A stretch of DNA of 64,000 nucleotides from Solilutibacter silvestris (GTDB lineage: Bacteria; Pseudomonadota; Gammaproteobacteria; Xanthomonadales; Xanthomonadaceae). Below the pieces are notes generated by a model, which saw nothing but the letters and a program-made list of their open reading frames with translations, searched no databases and was not told the DNA's origin. Below are positions 1-9,204 of this stretch, piece by piece. Numbering within the stretch: position 1 is the first letter of the stretch; every line of letters starts with the position of its first letter. The translations under genes were made by a program, and so were the position numbers. The stretch lies in the NCBI RefSeq assembly GCF_002895945.1, contig NZ_NPZB01000001.1, positions 1,317,501 to 1,381,500 of the forward strand. Reading direction: 5' to 3'.

Positions 1-44
1 CCGTTACCGTCCATGATGATGGCGACGTGGCGGGGAGTCTGCAT
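1..44 (-). CDS. uppS: Undecaprenyl diphosphate synthase, N-terminal fragment
   Basis: Only the first 14 codons lie in the window. They read MQTPRHVAIIMDGN, the conserved N-terminus of cis-prenyltransferases, whose first aspartate (in MDGN) binds Mg2+ and the substrate diphosphate. The enzyme makes the C55 lipid carrier for peptidoglycan and O-antigen synthesis. The start is the ATG at 42-44, 18 bases downstream of the frr stop, so it is very likely cotranscribed with frr, the usual arrangement. The gene runs off the left edge of the window. Confidence 0.85.
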   Translation of the reverse strand, partial: MQTPRHVAIIMDGN

Positions 45-62
45 GAGCAAGCGCAGCAAGCC

Positions 63-620
63 TCAAACCGCCATCAGTTCCTGTTCTTTCAGCTTCACGA
101 CCTCGTCGACGTCCTTGATCGCCTTGTCGGTCATCTTCTGGATCTCGTCTTCCTGACGCGTGGCCTCGTCCTCGGTGATCTTCTTTTCCTTCAGCAGATC
201 CTTGGCGTGCTGGTTGGCGTCGCGGCGGATGTTGCGGATCGCCACCTTGCTGTCCTCGCCTTCCCCATGCACCACTTTCGACAGTTCCTTGCGGCGTTCT
301 TCGGTGAGCGCCGGGATGTTGATGCGGATGGTCAAGCCCGCGGTGGTCGGGGTCAGGCCGAGATCGGAATTGATGATCGCCTTCTCGACGGCCGCAACCA
401 TCGGTTTCTCCCACGGCGTGATGGTGAGCGAGCGGGCATCGGTGACGGCGACGCTGGCGACCTGCGACAGCGGCATGTCGGAACCGTAGTAGCTCACCTT
501 GATGTGCTCGACCAGCGCGCTGGTGGCGCGGCCGGTGCGGATCTTGGTCAGGGTGTGGCGCAGCGCATCGATGCTCTTGAGCATGCGCGCCTGTGCGTCC
601 TTCTTGATTTCGTTCAGCAT
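63..620 (-). CDS. frr: Ribosome recycling factor
   Basis: The 185-residue product has exactly the usual family length. It starts [10 protein letters not shown] and contains the family signature around [19 protein letters not shown] and the C-terminal helix rich in E and K ([20 protein letters not shown]). With EF-G it splits the post-termination ribosome into subunits in the cytoplasm. In most proteobacteria frr follows pyrH directly; here a CDF transporter gene separates the two. uppS begins just downstream on the same strand. Confidence 0.97.
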   Translation of the reverse strand: MLNEIKKDAQARMLKSIDALRHTLTKIRTGRATSALVEHIKVSYYGSDMPLSQVASVAVTDARSLTITPWEKPMVAAVEKAIINSDLGLTPTTAGLTIRINIPALTEERRKELSKVVHGEGEDSKVAIRNIRRDANQHAKDLLKEKKITEDEATRQEDEIQKMTDKAIKDVDEVVKLKEQELMAV

Positions 621-692
621 CCCCGGACTCCGGCAAAAAACGTGACCCGGGATTATAGGCGGGAACGCCGCCGGGCCGCCGCTGCCGGGAAT

Positions 693-1607
693 TCAGTGGT
701 CGTGGTGCGGTGCGTGATCGTGGCAATCGTGGCCGCAATCCAGGCCGTGTTCCACCTGCAGCGTGGCGTGGTTGATGCCGAAGCGATGGTCCAGCGCGTG
801 GTTGAGGCGGTCGATGAAGGCATCGTGGTCGCGATCGTCGTCATCCGGCGGGCGGACGATGTGCGCGGTCAGCGCGATTTCGTTGCTGCCCAGCGACCAC
901 AGGTGGAGATGGTGGACCGCCAACACCCCGGCCTGTTCGCTGATGAAGGTCGAGACCTGCTCGATGTCGAGATGCGCCGGCACCGCGTCCATCGCCGCGT
1001 CGAAACTGTCGCGCAACAGCTTGAAGCTGCCGACCAACACCACCAGCGACACCAGCAGCGCGGTGAGCGGATCCAGCCAATTCCAGCCGAACAGCATCAT
1101 GCCGGCGCCGGCCAGTACCGCCGCCAGTGACACCACGGCATCGGAGACCAGATGGAGGAAGGCGCCGCGGCGATTGAGGTCGTTTTCGTGGCCGCCATGG
1201 ACGAAAGCGGCAGCGGCGAGGTTCACCACGATGCCAATCGCCGCGACCACCATCACCGGCACCGGCGGAATGCCCGGCGGTGCGTTGAAGCGGCGGATCG
1301 CTTCCCAACCCAGCGCGCCGGAGAACACCACCAGCAGCACGGAATTCGCCAGCGGCGACAACAGGGTGGCGCGACGCCAGCCGTAGGTGTGCCGTCCGCG
1401 CGGTGGCCGTTTCGCCAGCAACGCCGCGCCCCAGGCCAGGCCGAGGCCAAGCACGTCGCCGAAGTTGTGCACGGCATCCGAGAGCAGCGCCAGCGAATTG
1501 GTGCTGAAGCCGTACCACGCTTCGACCAGCGTGTAGGCGAGATTGATCAGCGTCACCCAGGCGAAGGCGCGGGTGTTGGAATGGGAATGATGGTGGTGTC
1601 CGCTCAT
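693..1607 (-). CDS. Cation diffusion facilitator (CzcD/ZitB-type zinc exporter)
   Basis: The 304-residue protein has a His-rich N-terminus (HHHHSHS) and a His/Asp-rich C-terminal tail (HDCHDHAPHHDH), typical of Zn2+-binding CDF exporters. About six hydrophobic segments lie between residues 15 and 205, and HxxxD metal-site pairs are visible in TM2 (H47, D51) and TM5 (HLVSD). The C-terminal cytoplasmic domain is the usual ferredoxin-like module. It probably exports Zn2+, Co2+ or Cd2+ in exchange for protons. It sits between frr and pyrH, an unusual place. A CAAAAT hexamer lies exactly 6 bases before its ATG with no Shine-Dalgarno sequence, which suggests its own leaderless transcript. Confidence 0.93.
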   Translation of the reverse strand: MSGHHHHSHSNTRAFAWVTLINLAYTLVEAWYGFSTNSLALLSDAVHNFGDVLGLGLAWGAALLAKRPPRGRHTYGWRRATLLSPLANSVLLVVFSGALGWEAIRRFNAPPGIPPVPVMVVAAIGIVVNLAAAAFVHGGHENDLNRRGAFLHLVSDAVVSLAAVLAGAGMMLFGWNWLDPLTALLVSLVVLVGSFKLLRDSFDAAMDAVPAHLDIEQVSTFISEQAGVLAVHHLHLWSLGSNEIALTAHIVRPPDDDDRDHDAFIDRLNHALDHRFGINHATLQVEHGLDCGHDCHDHAPHHDH

Positions 1608-1672
1608 CGCGCAATTTTGTGCGATGCGGCAAGCGGATACTATTTCAAGCGACCACTGCGGACACGCTCAGG

Positions 1673-2389
1673 TCACGCGGCGACCAGCGTGCCGATCGCT
1701 TCGCCGTGGAGAATGCGCAACAACGCGCCGGGTTCATCCATGTCGAACACGCGCATCGGCAGCTTGCTGTCGCGGGCCAGCGCGAACGCGGCGGTATCCA
1801 TCACCTGCAGGTTGCGCGCGATCACGTCGTCGTAGGTCAAGCGTTCGTAGCGCACCGCGTCCGGAAATTTTTTCGGGTCGCGATCGTAGATGCCATCGAC
1901 CTTGGTCGCCTTCAACAGCAGGTCGGCCTCGATTTCGATCGCGCGCAGCGCCGCGCCGGAATCGGTGGTGAAGAAGGGGTTGCCGGTACCGGCGGCGAAG
2001 ACCGTGATCCGGCCTTTTTCGAGATGGCGCACCGCGCGTCGGCGGATGTAGTCCTCGCACACCGCATTGATCTTGATCGCGCTCATCACCCGCGCGCTCA
2101 GTCCGACTTTCTCCAGCGCATCCTGCATCGCCAGTGCGTTGATCACCGTCGCCAGCATGCCCATGTGATCGCCGGTGGTCCGATCCATGCCGCCAGCGGC
2201 CAGCCCCGCACCGCGGAAGATGTTGCCGCCACCGATCACCAGTGCGACTTCGGCGCCGGCGTCGTGCGCGTCCTTGACCTCATTGGCGAGGCGCACCAGC
2301 ACCTTGGGGTCGATGCCGTAGTCCTCGTCCCCCATCAGCGCCTCGCCCGAGAGTTTCAGCAGGACACGGCGATGGGCGAGGGCGGGCAT
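1673..2389 (-). CDS. pyrH: Uridylate kinase (UMP kinase)
   Basis: The 238-residue hexameric bacterial UMP kinase makes UDP from UMP and ATP. Visible motifs are the N-terminal KLSGEAL loop, GGGNIFRG, the [17 protein letters not shown] nucleotide-binding stretch and [13 protein letters not shown] chose the ATG at 2387-2389 ([15 protein letters not shown]) because GGAG lies 6 bases upstream and the extra 20 residues of the longer frame are not family-like. Its normal neighbours tsf and frr are displaced: a pilus operon lies upstream and a CDF gene downstream, both on the same strand. Confidence 0.96.
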   Translation of the reverse strand: MPALAHRRVLLKLSGEALMGDEDYGIDPKVLVRLANEVKDAHDAGAEVALVIGGGNIFRGAGLAAGGMDRTTGDHMGMLATVINALAMQDALEKVGLSARVMSAIKINAVCEDYIRRRAVRHLEKGRITVFAAGTGNPFFTTDSGAALRAIEIEADLLLKATKVDGIYDRDPKKFPDAVRYERLTYDDVIARNLQVMDTAAFALARDSKLPMRVFDMDEPGALLRILHGEAIGTLVAA

Positions 2390-2461
2390 GGGCGCTCCGG
2401 AAGGCGTCGGGGGATGGCGGCATTCTACCCGAGCGCCATCACCTGCCACGATCCCGGTGCT

Positions 2462-3442
2462 TCAGTAGGTCACCGTCACGGTGATGGTATCGGTGTAGCT
2501 GCCCGGTGTGGCGGTCTGGACCGGTACACGTCCATACACCGTGACCGCTTGGTCGAAGCCGGTGCCGGTGCCGGCGACGGTGTCGGTGTTGACGGTATTG
2601 CCCCAGCGTTGCGATCGCGTGCTGTCGCGGTACAACTCATAGGTCACGAAATTGCCAAGGCCGTCCGTCATTCGTCGCGTGGTGCCGCTGGCATTGATGC
2701 CGTTGTTGAGTCCGGCAGTCCATGCCGTCGCATTGATGCAATTGATCGTCACCACCGAGGTCTGGTCGACATTCGTGGTGATGAAGCCGGGCACGCTGCC
2801 GAAGGCGAGATCGGTGGCGGTCTTGATGACGCAGCGGGGGGCAACGTTTGCGGACACATTGAAGGGGAAGGTGGGGCCAGCGCTGCCGCCCTTGCAACTG
2901 GCCGGTTGTGAACTCCCGCCTCCAAAAAAAGCCGGCTCCGAACTCTGGTATTCACTGGTATTCGCGGTCAAGGCCTGGGTGTATGTGCCGGCCGCCAATC
3001 CGCTTTGTGCCGGGATTCTGGCAGTGATCGGAACCGTGACTTGGCCACTGCCACTGACGTTGCTGCCGATAAAGCCGCCGACTGGGTAGCTGAGCTTGAA
3101 GATCTGTTGTGCGGGAGGGCTTGCGGAATTGCCTTGCCAGACTGTTCCGGCCGAGGTGTAGAGGTCATAGGACAGCGAGTTGCTGCCGTTCTGCAGGGTG
3201 CGCGGTGTATTGCCGACATAAAGGCACAGCGTCACATAGGCGGTTCCATCGAAGAGCGAGGTCACGCCCGTGTTGCAAGTCACCGTCACATTGGTGTTCG
3301 CCGCAGCCTGCGCGGTGCCGTCATAACCGCTGACGACAATGTCTGGCGCCGAAGCCGTGCAGGTGGTTGCGGCGAATGCGGAAGGCGCTGCCAGCGCGGA
3401 AACGGCGAGCAGGCACCACAGCAGGAACGTGCGCAGTTTCAT
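2462..3442 (-). CDS. Csu-type pilus tip subunit with two spore-coat-U domains
   Basis: The 326-residue protein begins with a signal peptide (MKLRTFLLWCLLAVSALAAPSAFA, in two parts: basic start, then a hydrophobic core ending AFA). It has two spore coat protein U (SCPU) domains: one after the first Cys pair near residue 28, and a C-terminal one starting at NVSANVAPRCVIKTATDLAFG and ending YTDTITVTVTY, the donor-strand-type end. Two-domain SCPU proteins are the CsuE-like tip adhesins of archaic chaperone-usher pili. The ATG overlaps the usher stop (ATGA at 3439-3442), indicating translational coupling. It is the last gene of the pilus operon. Confidence 0.85.
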   Translation of the reverse strand: MKLRTFLLWCLLAVSALAAPSAFAATTCTASAPDIVVSGYDGTAQAAANTNVTVTCNTGVTSLFDGTAYVTLCLYVGNTPRTLQNGSNSLSYDLYTSAGTVWQGNSASPPAQQIFKLSYPVGGFIGSNVSGSGQVTVPITARIPAQSGLAAGTYTQALTANTSEYQSSEPAFFGGGSSQPASCKGGSAGPTFPFNVSANVAPRCVIKTATDLAFGSVPGFITTNVDQTSVVTINCINATAWTAGLNNGINASGTTRRMTDGLGNFVTYELYRDSTRSQRWGNTVNTDTVAGTGTGFDQAVTVYGRVPVQTATPGSYTDTITVTVTY

Positions 3443-5808
3443 TTCGCATTCTCCGGGCCGCAGGTTACCGGCCCGATTCGGGGAATGTCCGCATCGCCTG
3501 CGGTGTAGTCGAAGCGCGCGATGCAACGGCCGTCCGGCATCTCGACCTCCAGGGCGTTGTGCGCGGACAAGCCTTCCAGATACACCTCGCCATCGTAGCC
3601 GACGATGGTGTCGTCGCCATCATTCGTCGCTTCGGCGCGATGCACATTGCCGCCCATCGGCAGCGCATGACCTGCGGCATCGTGGAGGATGACGATGGCA
3701 GCATGCACTGGCGTGACATCGAACGACACCTTCGCTGCGCCACTGGCACCGGGCACCACGACCTTGTCGCGCAGGGGCACGCGTACGTTGGCCGGCAGGG
3801 CGGTGGGATCGATCGAGACGCGGTTGCGCTGGAACGGGAACAGCGGCGTCAGGATGAGTTGGCCGTTGCGATTGGTGGTGCCGTACGGGCGATTTTCCAG
3901 TTTCACCGGGATATTCGGGTAGCCGGCATCCACCAGTGCGAAGCCGTCGATCACCTGGCGTGATGCGAACAGGCTGCGTCCCATCCACACCACGCTGCCG
4001 TGCGCTGCGGCGTGGTATTGGCGGTTGTCGCCATCCTGGGCGATGCCGGCGGTGAGTTCCACCGCATGGGTCAGCCAGGTCGCTTCGGCGAGGCCACCAT
4101 TGCCGTTGTCGCTGTCGTGGCGCGCCTGCAAGCGCCAGCCAATGTCGCCGTTCACGCGCGCCTGCTTCGTCAGGTCCGCTTCCGAGTAGGTGCGCGATCC
4201 CGAACGCTGCACGGAGGCGCTCGCCTGGCGTTGTCCGTCGAGGAGGACGGTCACGCCCAGCGAAAAGCTGCGCTGTGCATGATGATCGAGATCGATGTTG
4301 CCGCCGGCATTGACGAACCAACCTCGGCCGATGGTGCGGCTCCAGTACGCGCCGGCCAATCGGCTGCGTGGTTGGTCGACGTACTGCAGTTGCGCATAGG
4401 TGAAGTTGAAACTGCCGAGCAAGGCGCTCGCCACGCCGATGTTGGCGCTGTCGGTGACGCGTGGCGGCAGAAAGCCGGTGGCCACGGCGGCGAGGTCGCG
4501 GTAATCGCCATGCGTGCGGATGCTGTCGAATCCGACGCTGAAGTGGCCGTTCGACCACTGGTAGCCCCAGGCCGATTGCGATCCGCTCAACGCGCCCGCG
4601 CTGCTGGCCGCCCATGCCGCATGCATCACGCCGGCGCGACCAAGCAACCACGCGCCACCCAAACCGCCCTCGCGCAATCCGCGCGTGGCTTCGGCGTGGC
4701 CCTCACCGGTGAAATACGAAGTGATGCCGCGACGCCAACTGGCATCGAGCGCGGTATCGGGCGCGTAGCTCGCGGAACGCGATCCGTAATCGAGGCGCAC
4801 GCGACCAAGGGTGAGCGACCAATCGTCGAGGCCGGGCGCCAGCAATCGTTGCGTGCCATAGAACGGCACGTCGATGGTGCGGCTGCGACCGAAGACGTCG
4901 GTGACGACCAGTTGCGCGTTGCCCAATCCTTCCATGGACGGCGCGCCCGAGACCACGAAGCGCCCGACCGGCGCCTGTCCTTCGTATTGCTTGATGCCGT
5001 TGACGTACAACTCGACATTCGACGGCACCGCGCTTTCACCGCTGAAGACCGGGCCCGGCGACAGTACGCGGAACGGTTGCAGCGACGCATAGTTGGTGCC
5101 GATGTGCAGGCCGCCCATGCGCGTCTGCCGGCTCCAGTCCGGGCCGCTGGTGGTGGTGTCGCCGAGGATCACTTCCAGCGCGCGCCCGGGAAACGTCCAG
5201 CGCAGGCGCGTGTCCAGTCGCACCGCGCTGGAATGCCAGCCGTTGCCGCTGGAAGTGCTGCGAACGATGCCGTTGCTTTCCAGCGTTGCGTTGCCGAGGC
5301 CGAACACCTGCACACTCGGGGCAAGGACGGCATTGCCGCCGTTGCCGCTGCGGATGACATCGGCGTCGTAGCTGAAGAGGATGCCGAGCGGTGTCGGCGA
5401 TGGCGCATCGGCTTGCGCGCGCGCATCGAGTTGCGCCGTTCCCACATCAAGCTGCAACAACGGTGCGGTGATCGCCACGCGCTGTTTCGCGGCGTCGTAG
5501 GCGACGACGATGCCGTCATGTTCGACCGGCAACAGGCCGCCGGTCGATGCATCGCCGCTTGTGTGCAGGCCAAGTTCGCGCAGCGTCGACGGGCTGGCAT
5601 AGAGATGACCGTCGCGTACCACGAAGCGGAACAGCGCAGGCTTCTGCGTCTGGTTCAGGGTGACTTCGAGATAGACCTCGTCGCTGGGTGCGCCGGGATC
5701 GACGGCATCGCCCGCCCTTGCCGCGATCGGCAGCAGGCAGCAGGCCAGCGCGATCGCGAGGAGGTCAGGGCGTCGTCGAATTCGGCAACGGGCTGGCGGC
5801 GTTGTCAT
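3439..5808 (-). CDS. Outer-membrane usher of an archaic (Csu-type) chaperone-usher pilus
   Basis: The 789-residue usher forms the outer-membrane pore through which pilin-chaperone complexes are polymerised. A signal peptide (LLAIALACCLLPIAARAG) is followed by an N-terminal chaperone-binding domain, a long beta-barrel region (LGDTTTSGPDWSRQTRMGG; FSGESAVPSNVELYVNG; YQWSNGHFSVGFDS) and a C-terminal region containing KVVVPGASGAAKVSFDV. This length suits the Csu/SCPU-associated ushers, slightly shorter than FimD. The first 44 bases overlap the chaperone gene, so a somewhat later start is possible. Confidence 0.92.
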   Translation of the reverse strand: MTTPPARCRIRRRPDLLAIALACCLLPIAARAGDAVDPGAPSDEVYLEVTLNQTQKPALFRFVVRDGHLYASPSTLRELGLHTSGDASTGGLLPVEHDGIVVAYDAAKQRVAITAPLLQLDVGTAQLDARAQADAPSPTPLGILFSYDADVIRSGNGGNAVLAPSVQVFGLGNATLESNGIVRSTSSGNGWHSSAVRLDTRLRWTFPGRALEVILGDTTTSGPDWSRQTRMGGLHIGTNYASLQPFRVLSPGPVFSGESAVPSNVELYVNGIKQYEGQAPVGRFVVSGAPSMEGLGNAQLVVTDVFGRSRTIDVPFYGTQRLLAPGLDDWSLTLGRVRLDYGSRSASYAPDTALDASWRRGITSYFTGEGHAEATRGLREGGLGGAWLLGRAGVMHAAWAASSAGALSGSQSAWGYQWSNGHFSVGFDSIRTHGDYRDLAAVATGFLPPRVTDSANIGVASALLGSFNFTYAQLQYVDQPRSRLAGAYWSRTIGRGWFVNAGGNIDLDHHAQRSFSLGVTVLLDGQRQASASVQRSGSRTYSEADLTKQARVNGDIGWRLQARHDSDNGNGGLAEATWLTHAVELTAGIAQDGDNRQYHAAAHGSVVWMGRSLFASRQVIDGFALVDAGYPNIPVKLENRPYGTTNRNGQLILTPLFPFQRNRVSIDPTALPANVRVPLRDKVVVPGASGAAKVSFDVTPVHAAIVILHDAAGHALPMGGNVHRAEATNDGDDTIVGYDGEVYLEGLSAHNALEVEMPDGRCIARFDYTAGDADIPRIGPVTCGPENAK

Positions 5809-6484
5809 CGTTGATCATCGCCGAGAAGGCGCCAGTGCCCGAATCCTTGGCGGGTGGGAGCGTCCAGCGCATCGTCTGCCCGGGCAACACGTAGCCGAGC
5901 AGGCCGGGGAACAACACCGTCTTTTTGCCATCGGCAGCGACTTGCGTCAGCGACGACAGTCGTGCGTGCATGCGTCCGCTATTGGACACTTCCAGCGCAT
6001 TGCCGGCGCGCCGCGCATGCAATGCATAGCCGCCGGTCTGCGGTGCGCCCGGCGGCAACAGGAACACCGGCAACGAATATTCCAAGGCGAATTGCAGGCC
6101 GATCTTGGCGCCCTGTTTCTTCGGTGGCGGCAATTCGCTGACGATCACCCGGTAACTGCCTTCCGTGGCCCCCGGTGGCGTCAGTCGCACCACGCGGACC
6201 AGCTGGCTGGCCCCCGGCGCGATCGACAGCATGGCCGGAGTGGCCACGATATCGTGCGTCGGTTCCAGCACATCCTTGCCGTCGCGTTGTGTCCAGTGGA
6301 ACACCCTCACCTGCGCCCGCATTGCCTCGCTGCCGCTATTGGTCAGCGTCAGCACGTCGGCGTTCTGGGCCGGCGCGAGCGCGAGCCCGGTCGGCGCGAC
6401 CTGCAGCGACGCCGCCATGGTGGGCGCCGTCGCGAGCAGAGCGATTGTGAGCAGGCCGCCACGGATGGCGCGGGAGATGGCCAT
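5765..6484 (-). CDS. Periplasmic pilus chaperone (PapD-like)
   Basis: The 239-residue protein has a signal peptide (LLTIALLATAPTMAA) and the two Ig-like domains of pilus chaperones. Domain 1 includes LQVAPTGLALAPAQNADVLTLTN and the edge strand SQLVRVVRLTPP, which donates a strand to subunits; YRVIVSELPPPKKQ is a typical later strand. It carries SCPU subunits through the periplasm to the usher encoded next. It starts 22 bases after the major-subunit stop and overlaps the usher gene at its end. Confidence 0.9.
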   Translation of the reverse strand: MAISRAIRGGLLTIALLATAPTMAASLQVAPTGLALAPAQNADVLTLTNSGSEAMRAQVRVFHWTQRDGKDVLEPTHDIVATPAMLSIAPGASQLVRVVRLTPPGATEGSYRVIVSELPPPKKQGAKIGLQFALEYSLPVFLLPPGAPQTGGYALHARRAGNALEVSNSGRMHARLSSLTQVAADGKKTVLFPGLLGYVLPGQTMRWTLPPAKDSGTGAFSAMINDDNAASPLPNSTTP

Positions 6485-6506
6485 TGATTCAGACAGCAGT
6501 CGAATA

Positions 6507-7007
6507 TCAGTAGGCGACTGAAACGGTGACGACGTCCTTGTAGTTGTCCGGGGTCACGTTCAACGCGCCCGGCAACACGCGGCCGTATACGGTGAGCAGT
6601 TGGTTGCCATTGTTGCCAGTGCCGGCAACCGTGCCTGCAGCAGTGCCCCAATTGGCGGTACGGCCGGAGTCGTTGTACAGCGCATAGGTCACGGTATCGG
6701 TGTTGCCGCCGGTCAGGCCAGCCATCTTGCGGGCCGTATCGGTGTTGCCAGTGGTGGTGCCGGCACCAAGGGCGACCGTGTAGGCGGTGTTCTTGGTGCA
6801 TTTCACCGTGATGGTCGAGGTGTTGTCGATGTTGGGGACTTCGGTGAAGTCATGGGTACCGAACACCATGTCAGTGGCAGAGACGTTGCAAGCCTTTTGG
6901 ACGGTCAGCGTGACGTTGAAGGTGCCAGTGGCCGGATTGGTGGCGGCCATCGACGGAACCGAGGCAATAGCAAGAACCGCGACAGCAAGGAGGGAGAGCT
7001 TGTTCAT
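6507..7007 (-). CDS. Csu-type major pilin (single spore-coat-U domain)
   Basis: The 166-residue secreted subunit has the signal peptide MNKLSLLAVAVLAIASVPSMA and one SCPU domain running from residue ~22 to the end (VQKACNVSATDMVFG ... YKDVVTVSVAY). Its first-gene position and short single domain fit a CsuA/B-like shaft subunit. I took the ATG at 7005-7007 since it directly precedes the signal peptide and AGGA lies about 10 bases upstream; the longer frame adds 32 non-secretory residues. A sigma-54-like promoter lies about 55 bases upstream. Confidence 0.88.
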   Translation of the reverse strand: MNKLSLLAVAVLAIASVPSMAATNPATGTFNVTLTVQKACNVSATDMVFGTHDFTEVPNIDNTSTITVKCTKNTAYTVALGAGTTTGNTDTARKMAGLTGGNTDTVTYALYNDSGRTANWGTAAGTVAGTGNNGNQLLTVYGRVLPGALNVTPDNYKDVVTVSVAY

Positions 7008-7060
7008 TTGGAGGGATTCCTGGGGGTTGGATGGGCAAAACGGGGTGTCGCCCATCCATG

Positions 7061-7076
7061 AGCAGGAGCCGTGCCA
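7061..7076 (-). promoter_or_regulatory. Sigma-54 (RpoN) -24/-12 type promoter for the pilus operon
   Basis: On the minus strand the sequence is TGGCACG, four bases, then CTGC. The consensus is TGGCACG-N4-TTGC, so spacing is exact and one position differs. Transcription would begin near 7050, giving a leader of about 43 bases before the major pilin ATG at 7007. The terminator after tsf isolates this promoter from the rpsB-tsf transcript. Confidence 0.65.
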
Positions 7077-7283
7077 GAGGCGGGATGATGCAGCATCAGA
7101 CAACGAAAAGTGTGAAACGCGATGGCGTATTCACAAATGTGGCAGCAGGAAATGCCAAGTCCATCGCTGTTGCGAAGTGTCGTCCGTGGGCATAGGCCGG
7201 ATAAGGCGGCACGTCCTTTGTCCATGAAATCGTGGGGGAAATGAACTTCCCTCCATCTTGCCGAAAGGTTCGACGCGGCCGGA

Positions 7284-7297
7284 TTGCAGCACTGCAA
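7284..7297. promoter_or_regulatory. Perfect inverted repeat upstream of the pilus promoter
   Basis: TTGCAG-CA-CTGCAA is a perfect 6-bp inverted repeat about 210 bases upstream of the sigma-54-like -12 element, a distance compatible with an enhancer-binding activator. No other gene lies between it and the pilus operon. The binding protein is unknown, and the 370-base gap (7008-7376) otherwise holds only the promoter and the tsf terminator. Confidence 0.3.
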
Positions 7298-7325
7298 CAA
7301 GATGACGCGGCGCGGCAGTCGCCAA

Positions 7326-7352
7326 CAAAAAGCCCGCTGTTTCCAGCGGGCT
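7326..7352 (-). terminator. Rho-independent terminator after tsf
   Basis: A perfect 9-bp stem (AGCCCGCTG / CAGCGGGCT) with a 4-base loop is followed, in the minus direction, by TTTTTGTT. It lies 25 bases past the tsf stop and closes the rpsB-tsf transcript before the pilus operon. Confidence 0.88.
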
Positions 7353-7376
7353 TTCGATTTCACGCCAGCGTGAAAA

Positions 7377-8255
7377 TCAGACCTGCATCGCCTTGGCGAC
7401 TTCAGCGGCGTAGTCTTCCTTGACCTTCTCGATGCCTTCGCCCACGGCCAGGCGCTGGAAGCGCACCACGTCGGCGCCGGCGGCCTTGGCGGCGGCTTCG
7501 ACGCTCTGGTCGGTGTTCAACACGTAGGGCTGGCCGTACAAGGTGACTTCGTTGACGATCTTGGCGATCTTGCCGCCGATGATCTTCTCGAGGATGTCGG
7601 CCGGCTTGGACTTGTCCTTCTCGGACATCTTGGCCAGCTCGATTTCCTTTTCCTTCTCGACGAACTCGACCGGCACGTCGGCGGCCTTGTTGTACGGCGG
7701 GTTCATCGCCGCCACGTGCATCGCCACGCCGCGCGCGAAGTCGGCGCTGCCGCCCTTGATCTCGGTCAGCACGCCGATCTTGCCGCCGTGGACGTAGGCC
7801 GCGACGATGTTGGCGCTGTCGACGCGAGCGAGACGACGGATCTGGATGTTCTCGCCAAGCTTGGCGACGGCAGCTGCGCGCGCTTCCTCGACGGTTTCGC
7901 CGGAAGCCAGCTTGGCCGACTTCAGGGCTTCGACATCAGCGGCGCCCGAGGCGAGCGCGGCCTGGGCCACGGCGTCGGTGAAGGCGAGGAAGTTGGCGTC
8001 CTTGGCGACGAAGTCGGTCTCGGAATTCACTTCGACCAGCACGGCCTTGCCACCGTCCTGCGCCATCGCGATGCGGCCTTCGGCAGCCACGCGGTCGGCC
8101 TTCTTGTCGGCCTTGGCGAGACCCGACTTGCGCAGCCATTCGGCCGCGGCGTCGATGTCGCCATTGTTTTCGGTCAGTGCCTTCTTGCACTCCATCATGC
8201 CGGCGCCGGTGCGCTCGCGCAGTTCCTTGACCATGGAAGCGGTGATTTCAGCCAT
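7377..8255 (-). CDS. tsf: Elongation factor Ts
   Basis: The 292-residue nucleotide-exchange factor recycles EF-Tu-GDP. It starts [17 protein letters not shown], the conserved N-terminal UBA-like domain with [12 protein letters not shown], and shows the core motif [11 protein letters not shown]. The ATG at 8253-8255 is preceded by AAGG and gives the standard N-terminus. rpsB lies 82 bases upstream on the same strand, the usual pair. pyrH, which normally comes next, is displaced by the pilus operon. Confidence 0.97.
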   Translation of the reverse strand: MAEITASMVKELRERTGAGMMECKKALTENNGDIDAAAEWLRKSGLAKADKKADRVAAEGRIAMAQDGGKAVLVEVNSETDFVAKDANFLAFTDAVAQAALASGAADVEALKSAKLASGETVEEARAAAVAKLGENIQIRRLARVDSANIVAAYVHGGKIGVLTEIKGGSADFARGVAMHVAAMNPPYNKAADVPVEFVEKEKEIELAKMSEKDKSKPADILEKIIGGKIAKIVNEVTLYGQPYVLNTDQSVEAAAKAAGADVVRFQRLAVGEGIEKVKEDYAAEVAKAMQV

Positions 8256-8337
8256 TGGGGGTACCTTATTTGAATGTTTGACGAGCAAATGCAAAGCCAT
8301 CGGCCGCGCATGGTCGCGCGGCACGATGGCGCGCGGA

Positions 8338-9204
8338 TTACACCGCGGCGTCGCGCTCGACGGCTTCGTTCTCGGCGACTTCGGCTTCGGCGCGGGCCAT
8401 CACTTCGCCTTCGCCCTCGGCAGGCTTGGCGGCGCTGGCCTTGTTGCGGGCCGGGGTGCGGCCGCGGGCCGGCTTGCCACCTTCGGCGAAGTCGTCCTCG
8501 CTGACGGTTGCGGCGTTCGGCGCGGCGGCCTTGCCTTCCAGCACGGCGTCGGCGGCGGCACGGGCGTACAGCTGCACGGCGCGGATGGCGTCGTCGTTGC
8601 CGGGGATGGCGTAGTCGACCAGGGCCGGGTCGTAGTTGGTGTCGACCACGGCGACCACCGGGATGCCGAGGGTCTTGGCTTCCTTGATGGCGATGTCTTC
8701 ATGGCCGATGTCGATCACGAACAGCGCGTCGGGCAGGCGGTTCATGTCCTTGATGCCGCCCAGCGAAGCGTCGAGCTTGTCGCGCTCGCGGCGCAGGCCC
8801 ATCACTTCGTGCTTGACCAGCTTCTGGAAGGTGCCATCGGTTTCGGCGGCTTCCAGTTCCTTCAGGCGGCTGACCGACTTCTTCACGGTGGCGAAGTTGG
8901 TCAGGGTGCCGCCCAGCCAGCGCTGGGTCATGAACGGCATGCCGCAACGCTCGGCTTCTTCCTTCATGGAATCGCGCGCGCTGCGCTTGGTGCCGATGAA
9001 GAGGATGGTGCCGCGCTTCTGGGCGATCTTCGACAGGAAGTTCATCGCGTCGTTGAACAACGGGACGGTCTTCTCGAGGTTGATGATGTGGATCTTGCCG
9101 CGGGCGCCGAAGATGTACGGGCCCATCTTGGGGTTCCAGTAACGGGTCTGGTGGCCGAAATGGACGCCGGCTTCCAGCATCTGACGCATGGTGATCTGGG
9201 GCAT
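8338..9204 (-). CDS. rpsB: 30S ribosomal protein S2
   Basis: The 288-residue protein starts [19 protein letters not shown], the strongly conserved S2 N-terminus, with [23 protein letters not shown] following. It is longer than the roughly 240-residue E. coli protein because of a tail of about 45 residues rich in Ala, Arg and Glu, as is usual in Xanthomonadales. A clear CAGGAG lies 10 bases before the ATG at 9202-9204. It heads the rpsB-tsf unit, divergent from map. Confidence 0.97.
   Translation of the reverse strand: MPQITMRQMLEAGVHFGHQTRYWNPKMGPYIFGARGKIHIINLEKTVPLFNDAMNFLSKIAQKRGTILFIGTKRSARDSMKEEAERCGMPFMTQRWLGGTLTNFATVKKSVSRLKELEAAETDGTFQKLVKHEVMGLRRERDKLDASLGGIKDMNRLPDALFVIDIGHEDIAIKEAKTLGIPVVAVVDTNYDPALVDYAIPGNDDAIRAVQLYARAAADAVLEGKAAAPNAATVSEDDFAEGGKPARGRTPARNKASAAKPAEGEGEVMARAEAEVAENEAVERDAAV

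Noticed and set aside
27-1130. Long plus-strand frame opposite frr and the CDF gene
   Set aside because: It is an antisense shadow: GC-rich codon structure of frr and the CDF gene leaves the opposite strand open. The translation is Arg/Ala/Gln-rich with no family match.
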